Shown: positions 7,738-15,967 of the stretch, piece by piece
Layout: the number at the start of each line of letters is the position of its first letter
Position numbering within the stretch: position 1 is the stretch's first letter
Assembly (NCBI GenBank): GCA_006226375.1
Contig: SBHC01000077.1
Location: 62,001 to 126,000 of the forward strand
Length of the DNA: 64,000 nucleotides
Direction of reading: 5' to 3'
Source: Deltaproteobacteria bacterium
Lineage (GTDB): Bacteria; Myxococcota_C; UBA6777
Program-made: the position numbers and the translations under genes
The notes under the pieces: model-generated
What the model was told of the DNA's origin: nothing
What the model saw: the letters and a program-made list of their open reading frames with translations, nothing else
Databases searched by the model: none

Positions 7738-8448
7738 TCAAGTTTCTCCTGTCGGCTCGTCGATACGGGGCAATCCTTCACCCTGAAGCAAGCTCGCAAA
7801 GACGGAAGGTAGGTCGGAGAACTTCGTGAGGATGCGATGAGCGCGTTCGGCCTGCAGAGGTGCTTTGTCTTCTTCCCGATAGGCCATCCCACACGTCCAG
7901 GTTTTTGCGTTGCGACCTGCCTGGATGTCGTAGATTCTATCACCCACCATCAGGGTATGGGCTGGACCGACGTTGTAGTCTTTCATGATCTGAAGAAGAG
8001 GTTCTGGCGCAGGTTTTTTGGTGGGCAGGCTGTCTCCTCCCAGAACAGTCGTGAAGAACGGTCGTAGCGCCAGCTTGTCCATCAAAATCTCTGCCAACTC
8101 GATGGGTTTGTTGGTGCACACGGTGAGATGGGCTCCCGTTTGTTTCAGCTCCTCCAAGGTCTCTAAAACATGAGGGAACGGTTGGCTGTGATCCGCGATG
8201 CCGTCGCGGTACGTGGGCAAAAACAGAGACCTCGCTTCGGTCAGCCTGCTGGGGTCTGTTTCTCCTGCAGCTTTGAGGCACATGGAGAGGAGCCATCGAG
8301 CCCCTTGGCCGATGTAGTTGTGAATGGTTTGTGGGGGAAGAGAGGAGAGGCGCATCGTCTCTAGCACACGATTGACGGCTTGCGTGATGTCCTGCAAGGT
8401 ATCCACCAAGGTTCCATCCAGATCCATGATATAGAGGCGTTGTGTCAT
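7738..8448 (-). CDS. gph: HAD-family phosphatase, phosphoglycolate phosphatase-like
   Basis: A 236-residue haloacid dehalogenase hydrolase of subfamily IA. Motif I is MDLDGTLVDT with the nucleophile Asp9 and the acid/base Asp11. Motif II is the Thr in VCTNKP, the motif III Lys is in KKPAPEP, and motif IV is MVGDRIYDIQAGRNA. A helical cap lies between motifs I and II. It resembles Gph, which dephosphorylates 2-phosphoglycolate, but HAD substrate ranges are broad. The ATG at 8448 puts motif I at the very N terminus and has GGAAGGAAG just upstream; longer in-frame versions are unlikely. It converges on the trigger-factor-like gene (31-bp gap) and is divergent from the glycerophosphodiesterase gene. 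Confidence 0.85.
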   Translation of the reverse strand: MTQRLYIMDLDGTLVDTLQDITQAVNRVLETMRLSSLPPQTIHNYIGQGARWLLSMCLKAAGETDPSRLTEARSLFLPTYRDGIADHSQPFPHVLETLEELKQTGAHLTVCTNKPIELAEILMDKLALRPFFTTVLGGDSLPTKKPAPEPLLQIMKDYNVGPAHTLMVGDRIYDIQAGRNAKTWTCGMAYREEDKAPLQAERAHRILTKFSDLPSVFASLLQGEGLPRIDEPTGET

Positions 8449-8530
8449 CGGCTTCCTTCCTGTATCGTGCCTAACCGTCGTTCCATTTCGGGTGACTTGC
8501 AGCAACCCTGGTTTTGGAGAAGAGGATACC

Positions 8531-9445
8531 ATGAATGAGCCCCAAACACGCAAACCTCGACGTTGGTGGATAGGAGTTTTTGTTGTGATATTGCTAGGAG
8601 TCGGCTGGTTGGCGATGAGGGGCTTGAATCCACGTTCCTCTCAAGCGTTCTACAAAGGAAACGCGTTGCCCCTGAATTGTGGGCATCGTGGTGCTTCTGG
8701 GCTGGGTGTTGAAAACACAATACCCTCGTTTGATGCAGCCATTAAGGCGGGCGCCCAATGTGTTGAATTCGATGTGATGCTGACCAAGGACAAGAAGGTT
8801 GTCGTGTTTCACGATCATCGGCTGGAGCAGAGACTCTACGCTGAGGGGACTGTAAAGCAGATGACATGGGCTCAACTGCAACAAGTGGATGTGAGTGATT
8901 ACATCCTACAGCACCAACCTCTGCGCTCGGAAACCAAGAGCAACCGACCGGCTCGTATCCCGCTTCTTCGCGATGTCTTTGCCTGGTTTAAGAAACACCC
9001 CAAGGTGTTGCTCAACATTGAAATCAAGACCAACAAAGCCAAAGGTGACGGCTTGGAAGAGGCTCTTGCCTCTTTGATTAAAGAGTTTGGTTACCAAGAG
9101 AGAGTTCTTGTTTCGTCCTTCAATCCGTTTGCTCTGGGGCGTTTTGCTAAGCTCCTGCCTTCCATTCGTCGTGGTCTCATTTACTCGGAAGACACGGCCA
9201 TTTACTTGCGAAGGCTGTGGTTTGCTAGGCTTGCGAAACCTGACGCTCTTCACCCCAACCATACCATGGTGACGCCAGCATACATGAGGTGGGCCGAGGC
9301 CAAAGGTCTCCCGGTTCATGTGTGGACCGTCAACCGCAGAGAAGACATGCGACGTATGCTGGAGCTTGGAGTGCAAATGATCATCACCGACTTCCCCAAT
9401 CGACTGGCAGAAGAAAAAGCGGCCTTTCAAAAAGCGGCTCGCTAG
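8531..9445 (+). CDS. Membrane-anchored glycerophosphodiester phosphodiesterase
   Basis: A 304-residue GDPD-family enzyme hydrolysing glycerophosphodiesters to glycerol-3-phosphate and an alcohol. Residues about 12-28 form a single N-terminal transmembrane anchor after a basic n-region (RKPRRWW). The catalytic core follows: HRGASGLGVENT with the first catalytic His, the metal ligands in VEFDVML, the second His in VVFHDHRLE, NIEIKT, VLVSSFNP, and the closing VHVWTVNRREDM and GVQMIITDFP. The TIM-barrel domain thus appears complete and probably faces the periplasm. The ATG at 8531 has AGAGGA nearby. It may serve phospholipid turnover or phosphate scavenging. Confidence 0.9.
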   Translation: MNEPQTRKPRRWWIGVFVVILLGVGWLAMRGLNPRSSQAFYKGNALPLNCGHRGASGLGVENTIPSFDAAIKAGAQCVEFDVMLTKDKKVVVFHDHRLEQRLYAEGTVKQMTWAQLQQVDVSDYILQHQPLRSETKSNRPARIPLLRDVFAWFKKHPKVLLNIEIKTNKAKGDGLEEALASLIKEFGYQERVLVSSFNPFALGRFAKLLPSIRRGLIYSEDTAIYLRRLWFARLAKPDALHPNHTMVTPAYMRWAEAKGLPVHVWTVNRREDMRRMLELGVQMIITDFPNRLAEEKAAFQKAAR

Positions 9446-9570
9446 CCGGTCTTTGTTCTCCTTGCTCTACGTGATACCTGTCGGTGGCTCCGGGAATAGA
9501 GGGCCTTCGCCGTCGTGTTCTAACGGAGACTGGGGAGTGGTTTGGAGTCATCGGAACGAGTGAGAGTGCA

Positions 9571-9969
9571 ATGACTGACAAGACAGCTTTGGTGCTTGTG
9601 GATCATGGTAGTCGGCGTGAAGCAGCCAACGCTATGCTGGCAAAGATGGTGGATTTGTTGCAGGAACAGTCTGGAGGGCGATACATTGCGATTGAGCCTG
9701 CCCACATGGAACTTGCGGAGCCTACGTTAGAACAAGCCTACTTGCGCTGCATCGAAGCTGGCGCCACACAGGTGATTGTGAGCTTGTTTTTTCTTTCGCC
9801 CGGCCGCCACTCCAGGTCTGATATTCCTGAAATGGTGGAGGCTCTCCAGGCGCAGTATCCTCATGTACGCGGCGTCGTCTCCGAGCCTTTGGGGGTTGAC
9901 CCTGGTCTCGCGACCTTGCTGTTGAAACGAGCCGACGAGGCCTTGCTTTCCGAAGACGTGGCTTCCTAG
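9571..9969 (+). CDS. CbiX/sirohydrochlorin chelatase-type protein
   Basis: A 132-residue single-domain class II chelatase of the CbiX family. Visible motifs are VLVDHGSRREAAN near the N terminus with the metal-binding His, the substrate-pocket motif EPAHMELAEPTLEQA, and FFLSPGRHSRSDIPEMVE with the second His. The length matches small CbiX proteins, which insert Co, Ni or Fe into sirohydrochlorin for cobalamin, F430 or siroheme. No other tetrapyrrole gene is near, so metal and pathway cannot be told. The ATG at 9571 places the HGS motif at residue 12-14 as in relatives. It ends one base before the convergent small gene at 9971. Confidence 0.85.
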   Translation: MTDKTALVLVDHGSRREAANAMLAKMVDLLQEQSGGRYIAIEPAHMELAEPTLEQAYLRCIEAGATQVIVSLFFLSPGRHSRSDIPEMVEALQAQYPHVRGVVSEPLGVDPGLATLLLKRADEALLSEDVAS

Positions 9970-9970
9970 C

Positions 9971-10168
9971 TCACTCCTGGCTGGGGTCGTAGTAGTAGAG
10001 GACAATCGAGAGGCAATGGAATTCCTGATCACTGCTTTGGCGGACATCGCGATCCACGATCTCAAGGTCGGGGTTTTGTTCGAGCCATCGCGAGATGGTC
10101 TCTCCCATCATTTCACGCTCTCGAAACTTGGTAGTGGAAAAAACCTTGACACCGTTAAACTGCTGCAT
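9971..10168 (-). CDS. Small conserved-looking protein (65 aa)
   Basis: Family not named with certainty. A 65-residue protein with the pattern KVFSTTKFREREMMGETISRW followed by LEIVDRDVRQSSDQEFHCLSIVLYYY. This reads as a two-strand/one-helix unit ending in a hydrophobic strand, and resembles small alpha/beta proteins seen in Deltaproteobacteria. An excellent Shine-Dalgarno (AGGAGA about 8 bases before the ATG at 10168) argues it is translated. It is convergent with the CbiX gene, one base apart, and divergent from the M20 peptidase gene. No function can be proposed. Confidence 0.65.
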   Translation of the reverse strand: MQQFNGVKVFSTTKFREREMMGETISRWLEQNPDLEIVDRDVRQSSDQEFHCLSIVLYYYDPSQE

Positions 10169-10401
10169 CGTTGTGTGTCTCCTATCAACGTACCTTGGGG
10201 GAAATCACTACTCTCTGCATGTGAGTGAATGTCCCCTCACCCTATCTTCCCATGGAGTTTCTTGAGCTTACCACAAAGCATTTTACAAAACCAATGAATC
10301 CATAAGCATCGATGAGTATGATGAAGCCTTGAAAACCCCTAATTGTATGGAACCGCAGGCTTTGGGTTTTCATTCCACACTTAGCAAAGGGATTGACCTC
10401 T

Positions 10402-11661
10402 ATGACTTCTTTTGACCAACGGCGCGAACTTGTGTCCGATTTCCTCACTCGCCGACTCGAGCATTACCTCGATGTGTTGAAGCAAATGGTCAACATCAAC
10501 AGCTTTACTGAGAACCCTGAAGGTATCAACGCCGTTGGAGCCTACACCGGTGAAGTGTTTCAGTCCCTGGGCTTTTCCACGGAGATCATCCCCTCCGTAA
10601 ACAAACGCTACGGCTCTCACCATATCTACAAGAGAGAGGGGAGCACGCCCATCACGGTAGCGTTGGTCTCACACCTGGACACCGTCTACACCACAGAAGA
10701 AGAAGAAGCCCATGATTTCTTCTGGCGCGTCGAGGGGGATCGTATCTATGGACCCGGAACTATCGACATCAAGGGCGGAACCGCGATGATCTACGCGGTG
10801 CTGGATACCATCAAGGAGGTCGCTCCTGATGTGTTTGAGGCGATCACATGGGAGGTCTACCTCGACGCTAGCGAAGAAGATGACGCTCGTGACTTCGGCG
10901 CCTTGTGCATCGAGCGCTTCCACGAAAACACCATCGCTTGTTTGGTGTTTGAGGCTGGGATTCTTACAGACGACGAAGAGTGGTTGTTGGTCTCTTCTCG
11001 CAAGGGTCGAGCCGTGTTCAACATCAACGTGCAAGGGCGCTCCTCTCACGCTGGAACCGCGCATCCCAAAGGAGCCAACGCGCTTGTCCAAATGGCGGAC
11101 ATTGTCCAAAAGATGGCAGCGTTGACCGACTACGATCGCGACCTCACCGTCAATGTGGGGACCATTCGCGGAGGAACCGTAAGCAACCGTGTTCCTCACC
11201 ATGCGTTCGCCAAAGTTGAGATGCGAGCGTTTACCACGGAAGCCTACAACGAAGCCCGACAGGCGATTCTGGATCTGCAAGACTATTCGAGCGTGGCTAG
11301 CTTGGAAGATGGTTTCCCCTGTACGATCCGTGTCGAGATTGAGCGCGAGACGCAGCCGTGGCCTCGCAACAACGAGACTGAAGCGTTGTTCCAGGTCTGG
11401 TCGGGGATAGGAGAGCAGCTCGGAATGAAGATGGTGCGCCAGGATCGCGGAGGACTCAGCGATGCCAACCTGGTGTGGGCTGAAGTCCCAACCATCGACG
11501 GAATGGGGCCGGCAGGCGCCAACGCTCACTGCTCCGAACACAGCCAAGATGGCTCGAAGGAGCAAGAATACATCTTTGTGCCTTCGTTTGTTCCGAAGTC
11601 ACGCCTGAACGTGTTGGCCCTGCTTGCGTTGGCTGAACAAAAGCTGCAAGAGGCTGGGTGA
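10402..11661 (+). CDS. M20-family metallopeptidase (ArgE/DapE/CPG2-like)
   Basis: A 419-residue zinc exopeptidase or deacylase. Metal ligands can be followed in order: His in VSHLDTVY, bridging Asp in GPGTIDIKGG, the acidic pair in DASEEDDARD, Glu in VFEAGI, and a late His in NAHCSEHS. A dimerisation domain lies in the middle (VNVGTIRGGTVSNRVPHHA). The closest type is carboxypeptidase G2/glutamate carboxypeptidase. It has no signal peptide and is cytoplasmic. ATG at 10402 is chosen over a TTG at 10393 because AAAGGGA at 10386-10392 is correctly spaced. A 233-bp divergent promoter region precedes it. The exact substrate cannot be read from sequence. Confidence 0.85.
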   Translation: MTSFDQRRELVSDFLTRRLEHYLDVLKQMVNINSFTENPEGINAVGAYTGEVFQSLGFSTEIIPSVNKRYGSHHIYKREGSTPITVALVSHLDTVYTTEEEEAHDFFWRVEGDRIYGPGTIDIKGGTAMIYAVLDTIKEVAPDVFEAITWEVYLDASEEDDARDFGALCIERFHENTIACLVFEAGILTDDEEWLLVSSRKGRAVFNINVQGRSSHAGTAHPKGANALVQMADIVQKMAALTDYDRDLTVNVGTIRGGTVSNRVPHHAFAKVEMRAFTTEAYNEARQAILDLQDYSSVASLEDGFPCTIRVEIERETQPWPRNNETEALFQVWSGIGEQLGMKMVRQDRGGLSDANLVWAEVPTIDGMGPAGANAHCSEHSQDGSKEQEYIFVPSFVPKSRLNVLALLALAEQKLQEAG

Positions 11662-11665
11662 ACGC

Positions 11666-11697
11666 TCTCTCCAGTAAGCTCAAGGCGTATGGAGAGT
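11666..11697. terminator. Inverted repeat between convergent genes
   Basis: The repeat ctctcca and tggagag forms a 7-bp stem spanning the 18-bp gap between the M20 peptidase stop and the kinase stop. There is no T run on either side, so it is at best a weak bidirectional terminator or mRNA-end stabiliser. Confidence 0.25.
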
Positions 11698-14600
11698 CAT
11701 AAGGACCTCCTGGAGTTTGGGAGGTAGTGTCTTGAGCGCTTCACCATAAAACAGCGGACGGTTCTTCGAGAAGAGCTTCTGGGCCGTGTTGAGTCGTTGC
11801 AGTCGTAGTCCCGCTTCCGTTGGGGCGTACGGGTCCAAACGTGCGGACGTTAGAGCCCGTCGAGCCTCTCTCACAAAGGCATTGGCTGACTGTCCATGGC
11901 ACAGGGCGAGGTGTCCTTTCTCGCAATAGAGCAGTGACAAATGTGCCGGGTCACCAGCTTCCATCAACAAAGGCTCCAAACGTTCAATCTCTTCATCAAG
12001 CTCCTGGATGGGGGTTCCCATGATCCGTTCGAGAGCGATACGTTGCAATTGGTGAACGGCGGCAAAGAGCTGGTGGTCGATTTGTTCAAGGAAGATGATG
12101 GATTCATGGAACAAACTCAAAGCTTCGTCAACCTTACCCAAATGAACGTGGATCTGCGCCAGTTGCGAGAGGGCAAGTCCTTCGTTGAGCCTGTCGTTGA
12201 GCTTTCGGAATTGAGCCAGCGCTCGCTGTGACAGACGCACGGCTTGCTCGGGTTTGTTTTGGTAGAGGTGTGCATCTGCGAGATGAAGCAAGGACACAGC
12301 TTCTTGTCGCTGTTCACCCATGTCATGAAACAAGGCCAAGGCGTTGTTGCTCAATTCACGGGCATCGTTCAGTTTCCCTTGATGCAACGCCAGCTTCGCG
12401 AGGCTCAACATCATTTGCCCTTGGGACATCTGGTCGCCTTCGTTTCGGAAGAGAACCATCGCTTCTCGGTAGTTGCGCTGGGCTTCCTTCCATTCGTACT
12501 GGTAAAAGAAGCAGTGCCCCAAGTTGGCTTTGATCTCGCCGCTCTCTTCGTTGGTTTCAAGGTCTTGGTAGATGTGGAGGGCTTCTTCAGTGATTTGTCG
12601 GCTGAGAGCGCGTCGTCCTCGATGCCAAAATAGCTGTCCCAGGCGGAGTCGGATGTCGGCTTCGGCCAGACGATCGTTAAGCTGCTTGGCGTTTTGTAGG
12701 GCAAGGTCGATTTGTTCTTGGGCTTGCTCCATTTGACCTTGCATGGTGAGCAGCTCGATCATTTCCAGCCGGGCATCGAGTGACTCTTGGCGGGTGTCGT
12801 TGGCGAGAGCCAGATACCACTCGTAGCAGCGAATGGCCTTGTCGAAGATGAGCTGTTCTTGAGCCTCACGGGCAGCTTCCAGGTAGGCATCTCCTGCCTT
12901 CTTCAATTCGTTGGCGTGCTCCCAATGTCTGGCGATGTGTAGCGCAGTGTCACCCATGCCAAAGCCATGGGAAGAGAACTCGACGAGGGTTTCAGCCACA
13001 CGACGGTGGTACATCGCTCTTGCAGCAGACGATAGCTCGGTGTAGACCGCTTCGCGAAACTGGTCGTGGACAAATCCCACAAACTCACCTTCCTGGACTT
13101 CCAGAATGAGCATCCGTTGCAACTGTTCGACGATTTGCCACCACTTCTTAATCGCCATCCCGCTCACTTCTTGAAGCAGGCTTACTGGGCTGCGGCGGCC
13201 CACTACGGCGACAATGGCGAGCACCATCCGAGCGTCATCAGGGAGTTTGCTGACTCGGCGCAACACCAACTCGCGCAGGGAGTGGGGCACATGAAGGGAT
13301 AGCTCTGTCTTGTCTTTGGGCAAGGGAGTTCCCACAGTGAGGGCTTGATCGTAATACCATTGGCCACCAATGTCGCGATGCAAGAGGCCTTCAGCCACTG
13401 CCACGTGTAGGTACTCTGCGACGAAGTATGGGTTTCCTTTTGCATAGCGAATGAGGGCCTGCGCCAGCGGAGACGGAACTTCCGGCATCGCTAGCATATC
13501 GCTGACTGTTTCCATGATCTCCTGGTCATCCAGGCCCTTTAACTCGATGTTGTGGACGCTCTTTTGGGTGGCGAGCATCTTAAGAGAGACAGGCAACTCT
13601 TCTTTTCGGTAGGCCCCCACAAACAGGACGTTGGGGAGGGCGTCCGGGCGAGATAGAAAGCCCAAGGCTCCAAGGGAGACCTCGTCGGCCCAGTGCAAGT
13701 CATCGATCAAAAAGAGGAGGGGCTTGTTCTGGGTAAACTCCGACAACGCACCGTGCAAGGTTTGGTAGATGCGAAGGTGTGCATGGGACGGAGATTGCGG
13801 GCCTGACGTTACAAACGAAGGACCTCCAAACAAGCCTTCGCTCGACTCCTGTGCTGGGGCGTCGCTGTCCCACAGAGGCTGTTCAAAGCCCTTGCGTTCG
13901 CGCATCTGGTCGCCAAGGACTTCCAAAAAAGGGTGGAAGATCTTGAGCATCGGGCCCCCGTCTTCCTGGCAACTGCTTGTCACGATTTGGACTTGCTTGC
14001 TTCGTGCATACTGCGCCAACTCCAGAATGAGTCGGGTTTTGCCGAGCCCACTTTCGCCTGTGATCAAGGCAAGCCCGCCACCCTGCGCTTTCTTTAACTC
14101 ATCCACGGCTTTCTTGAGCTGGCTCCAGGACTGTTGTCGTCCAATTAAGCTCGGTCGGTAAAGATAGACCCGGGGGAGAGGAAGATGCTCCAAGGGGTCT
14201 ATCTCATGGCTGGGAGACCTGGATTGTACGACCAAGGGGGACGACTCAGGAGCAACAGTTTCCAAAGGCGCCGTGGGTTGGTCCCAGCCTTCATCGGTTC
14301 GTACAGGTTGCTCCTTCGATGTGACCGGAGCTTGTTTGACGGTGAACAGGTCGTTTTTGGAAGGTGGAGGCGGCGTGGGAAAAGGAGCGTTGGGAACCGT
14401 CTTTTCTACGACGTGTTCTTCGGTAACGTAGTCGTCGGTAATGGGGCGCAAACGACGGCTTGTTTTGAGCGAGTCGTCGTCATCGTCCGGCAAGAGGTGA
14501 AGGTTAAACCGTGTGTGCTGCTGGAGTTGAGGCACCCACTCCATGAGGCGGGCTCCCACAACATCTGCGTATCCGATGCGGTCTTGCCTGTTTTTGGCGA

Positions 14601-15681
14601 GCATCTGTATCAACAGCTCGTCGAGTTGCGGAGGGATGTTCTCGACCCTCATCGACGGAGGAATCGGGTCGTTGAACATGTGCTGCGCGACGATCTCATA
14701 GCGATGGCCGACAAAAGGCGGCTCTCCAACAAGAAGTTCGTAGAGGATGCAGCCGAGAGAGTAGATGTCGGCCCGTGCGTCAAGGAGTTCTCCGTTGAGC
14801 TGTTCTGGCGACATGTAGGGCAGGGTCCCCGAACCTTCGTGAGTTAGCTCCAGTCGTTCACGGTTGACCCCACCGGCAAACTGAACCAGGAGGCCAAAGT
14901 CGATCAGCATCGGCCAACCGTCTTCTTGCAGGATGATATTTTCTGGCTTGAGATCGCAGTGTACGATGCCTTCCCCGTGGAGGTAGGCCAGGGTGGTACA
15001 GAGTCCTTGGATAATCGCGAGGGAGCGCTCAAACGTGGGCTTGATGTGGGGTTTGGTTCCTCCCTCGCTTTGAGGAATCTCCCAGCTGAATAAGATTCCT
15101 TCGGAATGGGGCAATTCGCCGGAGGGAGTGGTGTCAAACTGAGTTGTCGGTACGAGGGTGTCTGGAATCACAGAGATATGTTGCTCGACAGGTATCGCTT
15201 CGATTCGATGCCCTGATTCTTCCCCTTCTTCGTCGATCATGTACGCCACAAGGTCCATCTCTTGGACCTCTTCGACCAGCTCATGGATGATCTCAGGTTC
15301 CAGAGAGTGCTGGGAGTCTGCCTGGAAGTTGGAGCTGGAGGTGCCGTCGTCTTCCGTCACTTGGGAGTCGAGAGGTGGGTGGGCGGTGCGCAGGTATTCA
15401 CGAAGCGTCGTTCCTGTCACCAACTCCATGGCGTACCAGGGACGTCCACCGTATTCGCCCTGATCGATGATTCCCACGATGCCGGGGTGCCTGATCTGGG
15501 ACAGTGCCTCAATCTCACGGCGCAGCTGGGTTAAAATGTTTCGTTTCGCCAAGCGGACGGTCTTGAGAGCTGCAACCTGTCCTGTTTTGGCATGCTCTGC
15601 GAGATAGACAGAACCCATGCCTCCTTTGCCGAGCAAATCCAGCAAAAGGTAGTCACCGATCCGTTTCCCGCTTTCTTTCAT
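11680..15681 (-). CDS. Ser/Thr protein kinase fused to AAA-type ATPase and TPR domains
   Basis: A 1333-residue cytoplasmic regulator. The N-terminal Hanks-type kinase is intact: Gly-rich loop GKGGMGSVYLAEH (18-30), Lys40, catalytic loop HCDLKPEN (241-248; Cys replaces the usual Arg), DFG at 261-263, and APE-like MSPEQL. Residues about 102-213 are an acidic insertion not found in ordinary kinases. A Ser/Pro-rich linker leads to an ATPase with Walker A GESGLGKT (about 540-547) and Walker B LLFLIDDLHWAD (about 655-665), then a winged-helix-like part and TPR repeats from about 960. This resembles PknK-type kinases. The ATG at 15681 is preferred over a GTG at 15690 on Shine-Dalgarno spacing. The signal and targets are unknown. 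Confidence 0.9.
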   Translation of the reverse strand: MKESGKRIGDYLLLDLLGKGGMGSVYLAEHAKTGQVAALKTVRLAKRNILTQLRREIEALSQIRHPGIVGIIDQGEYGGRPWYAMELVTGTTLREYLRTAHPPLDSQVTEDDGTSSSNFQADSQHSLEPEIIHELVEEVQEMDLVAYMIDEEGEESGHRIEAIPVEQHISVIPDTLVPTTQFDTTPSGELPHSEGILFSWEIPQSEGGTKPHIKPTFERSLAIIQGLCTTLAYLHGEGIVHCDLKPENIILQEDGWPMLIDFGLLVQFAGGVNRERLELTHEGSGTLPYMSPEQLNGELLDARADIYSLGCILYELLVGEPPFVGHRYEIVAQHMFNDPIPPSMRVENIPPQLDELLIQMLAKNRQDRIGYADVVGARLMEWVPQLQQHTRFNLHLLPDDDDDSLKTSRRLRPITDDYVTEEHVVEKTVPNAPFPTPPPPSKNDLFTVKQAPVTSKEQPVRTDEGWDQPTAPLETVAPESSPLVVQSRSPSHEIDPLEHLPLPRVYLYRPSLIGRQQSWSQLKKAVDELKKAQGGGLALITGESGLGKTRLILELAQYARSKQVQIVTSSCQEDGGPMLKIFHPFLEVLGDQMRERKGFEQPLWDSDAPAQESSEGLFGGPSFVTSGPQSPSHAHLRIYQTLHGALSEFTQNKPLLFLIDDLHWADEVSLGALGFLSRPDALPNVLFVGAYRKEELPVSLKMLATQKSVHNIELKGLDDQEIMETVSDMLAMPEVPSPLAQALIRYAKGNPYFVAEYLHVAVAEGLLHRDIGGQWYYDQALTVGTPLPKDKTELSLHVPHSLRELVLRRVSKLPDDARMVLAIVAVVGRRSPVSLLQEVSGMAIKKWWQIVEQLQRMLILEVQEGEFVGFVHDQFREAVYTELSSAARAMYHRRVAETLVEFSSHGFGMGDTALHIARHWEHANELKKAGDAYLEAAREAQEQLIFDKAIRCYEWYLALANDTRQESLDARLEMIELLTMQGQMEQAQEQIDLALQNAKQLNDRLAEADIRLRLGQLFWHRGRRALSRQITEEALHIYQDLETNEESGEIKANLGHCFFYQYEWKEAQRNYREAMVLFRNEGDQMSQGQMMLSLAKLALHQGKLNDARELSNNALALFHDMGEQRQEAVSLLHLADAHLYQNKPEQAVRLSQRALAQFRKLNDRLNEGLALSQLAQIHVHLGKVDEALSLFHESIIFLEQIDHQLFAAVHQLQRIALERIMGTPIQELDEEIERLEPLLMEAGDPAHLSLLYCEKGHLALCHGQSANAFVREARRALTSARLDPYAPTEAGLRLQRLNTAQKLFSKNRPLFYGEALKTLPPKLQEVLMTLHTP

Positions 15682-15967
15682 TCGTTGCACTTGCCTTCAA
15701 CCACAAGGTCGCTCTTCCACTCCAAGAATGCCTTGTTTCCCCCCAAAACCCTTGAACACTTTTTTGCTTTGGTAGCAACTGTGTTTTTGCATTTCACAGT
15801 CACATCAGAACGTTGTGGCCTGGCCGATGAGTGGTTGGCTGGATCTCAGGAGTCCTTCCATTGACAGCAGTGTACACCAATTTTTCCTTGCTCCGCAATC
15901 ACAATTTCTTCACACCGCCCGAGGGTTCTGAGGGTTTCGTGGTGCAACGGGTTTCATTCTCTTCTCC
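15682..15967 (-). other. Intergenic region upstream of the kinase gene
   Basis: About 286 bases without a gene, between the kinase start and the end of the TMTC-like gene, both on the minus strand. It must contain the kinase promoter. I see T-rich stretches near 15755-15800 but no clear -35/-10 pair and no obvious terminator hairpin for the TMTC-like gene. Confidence 0.4.
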
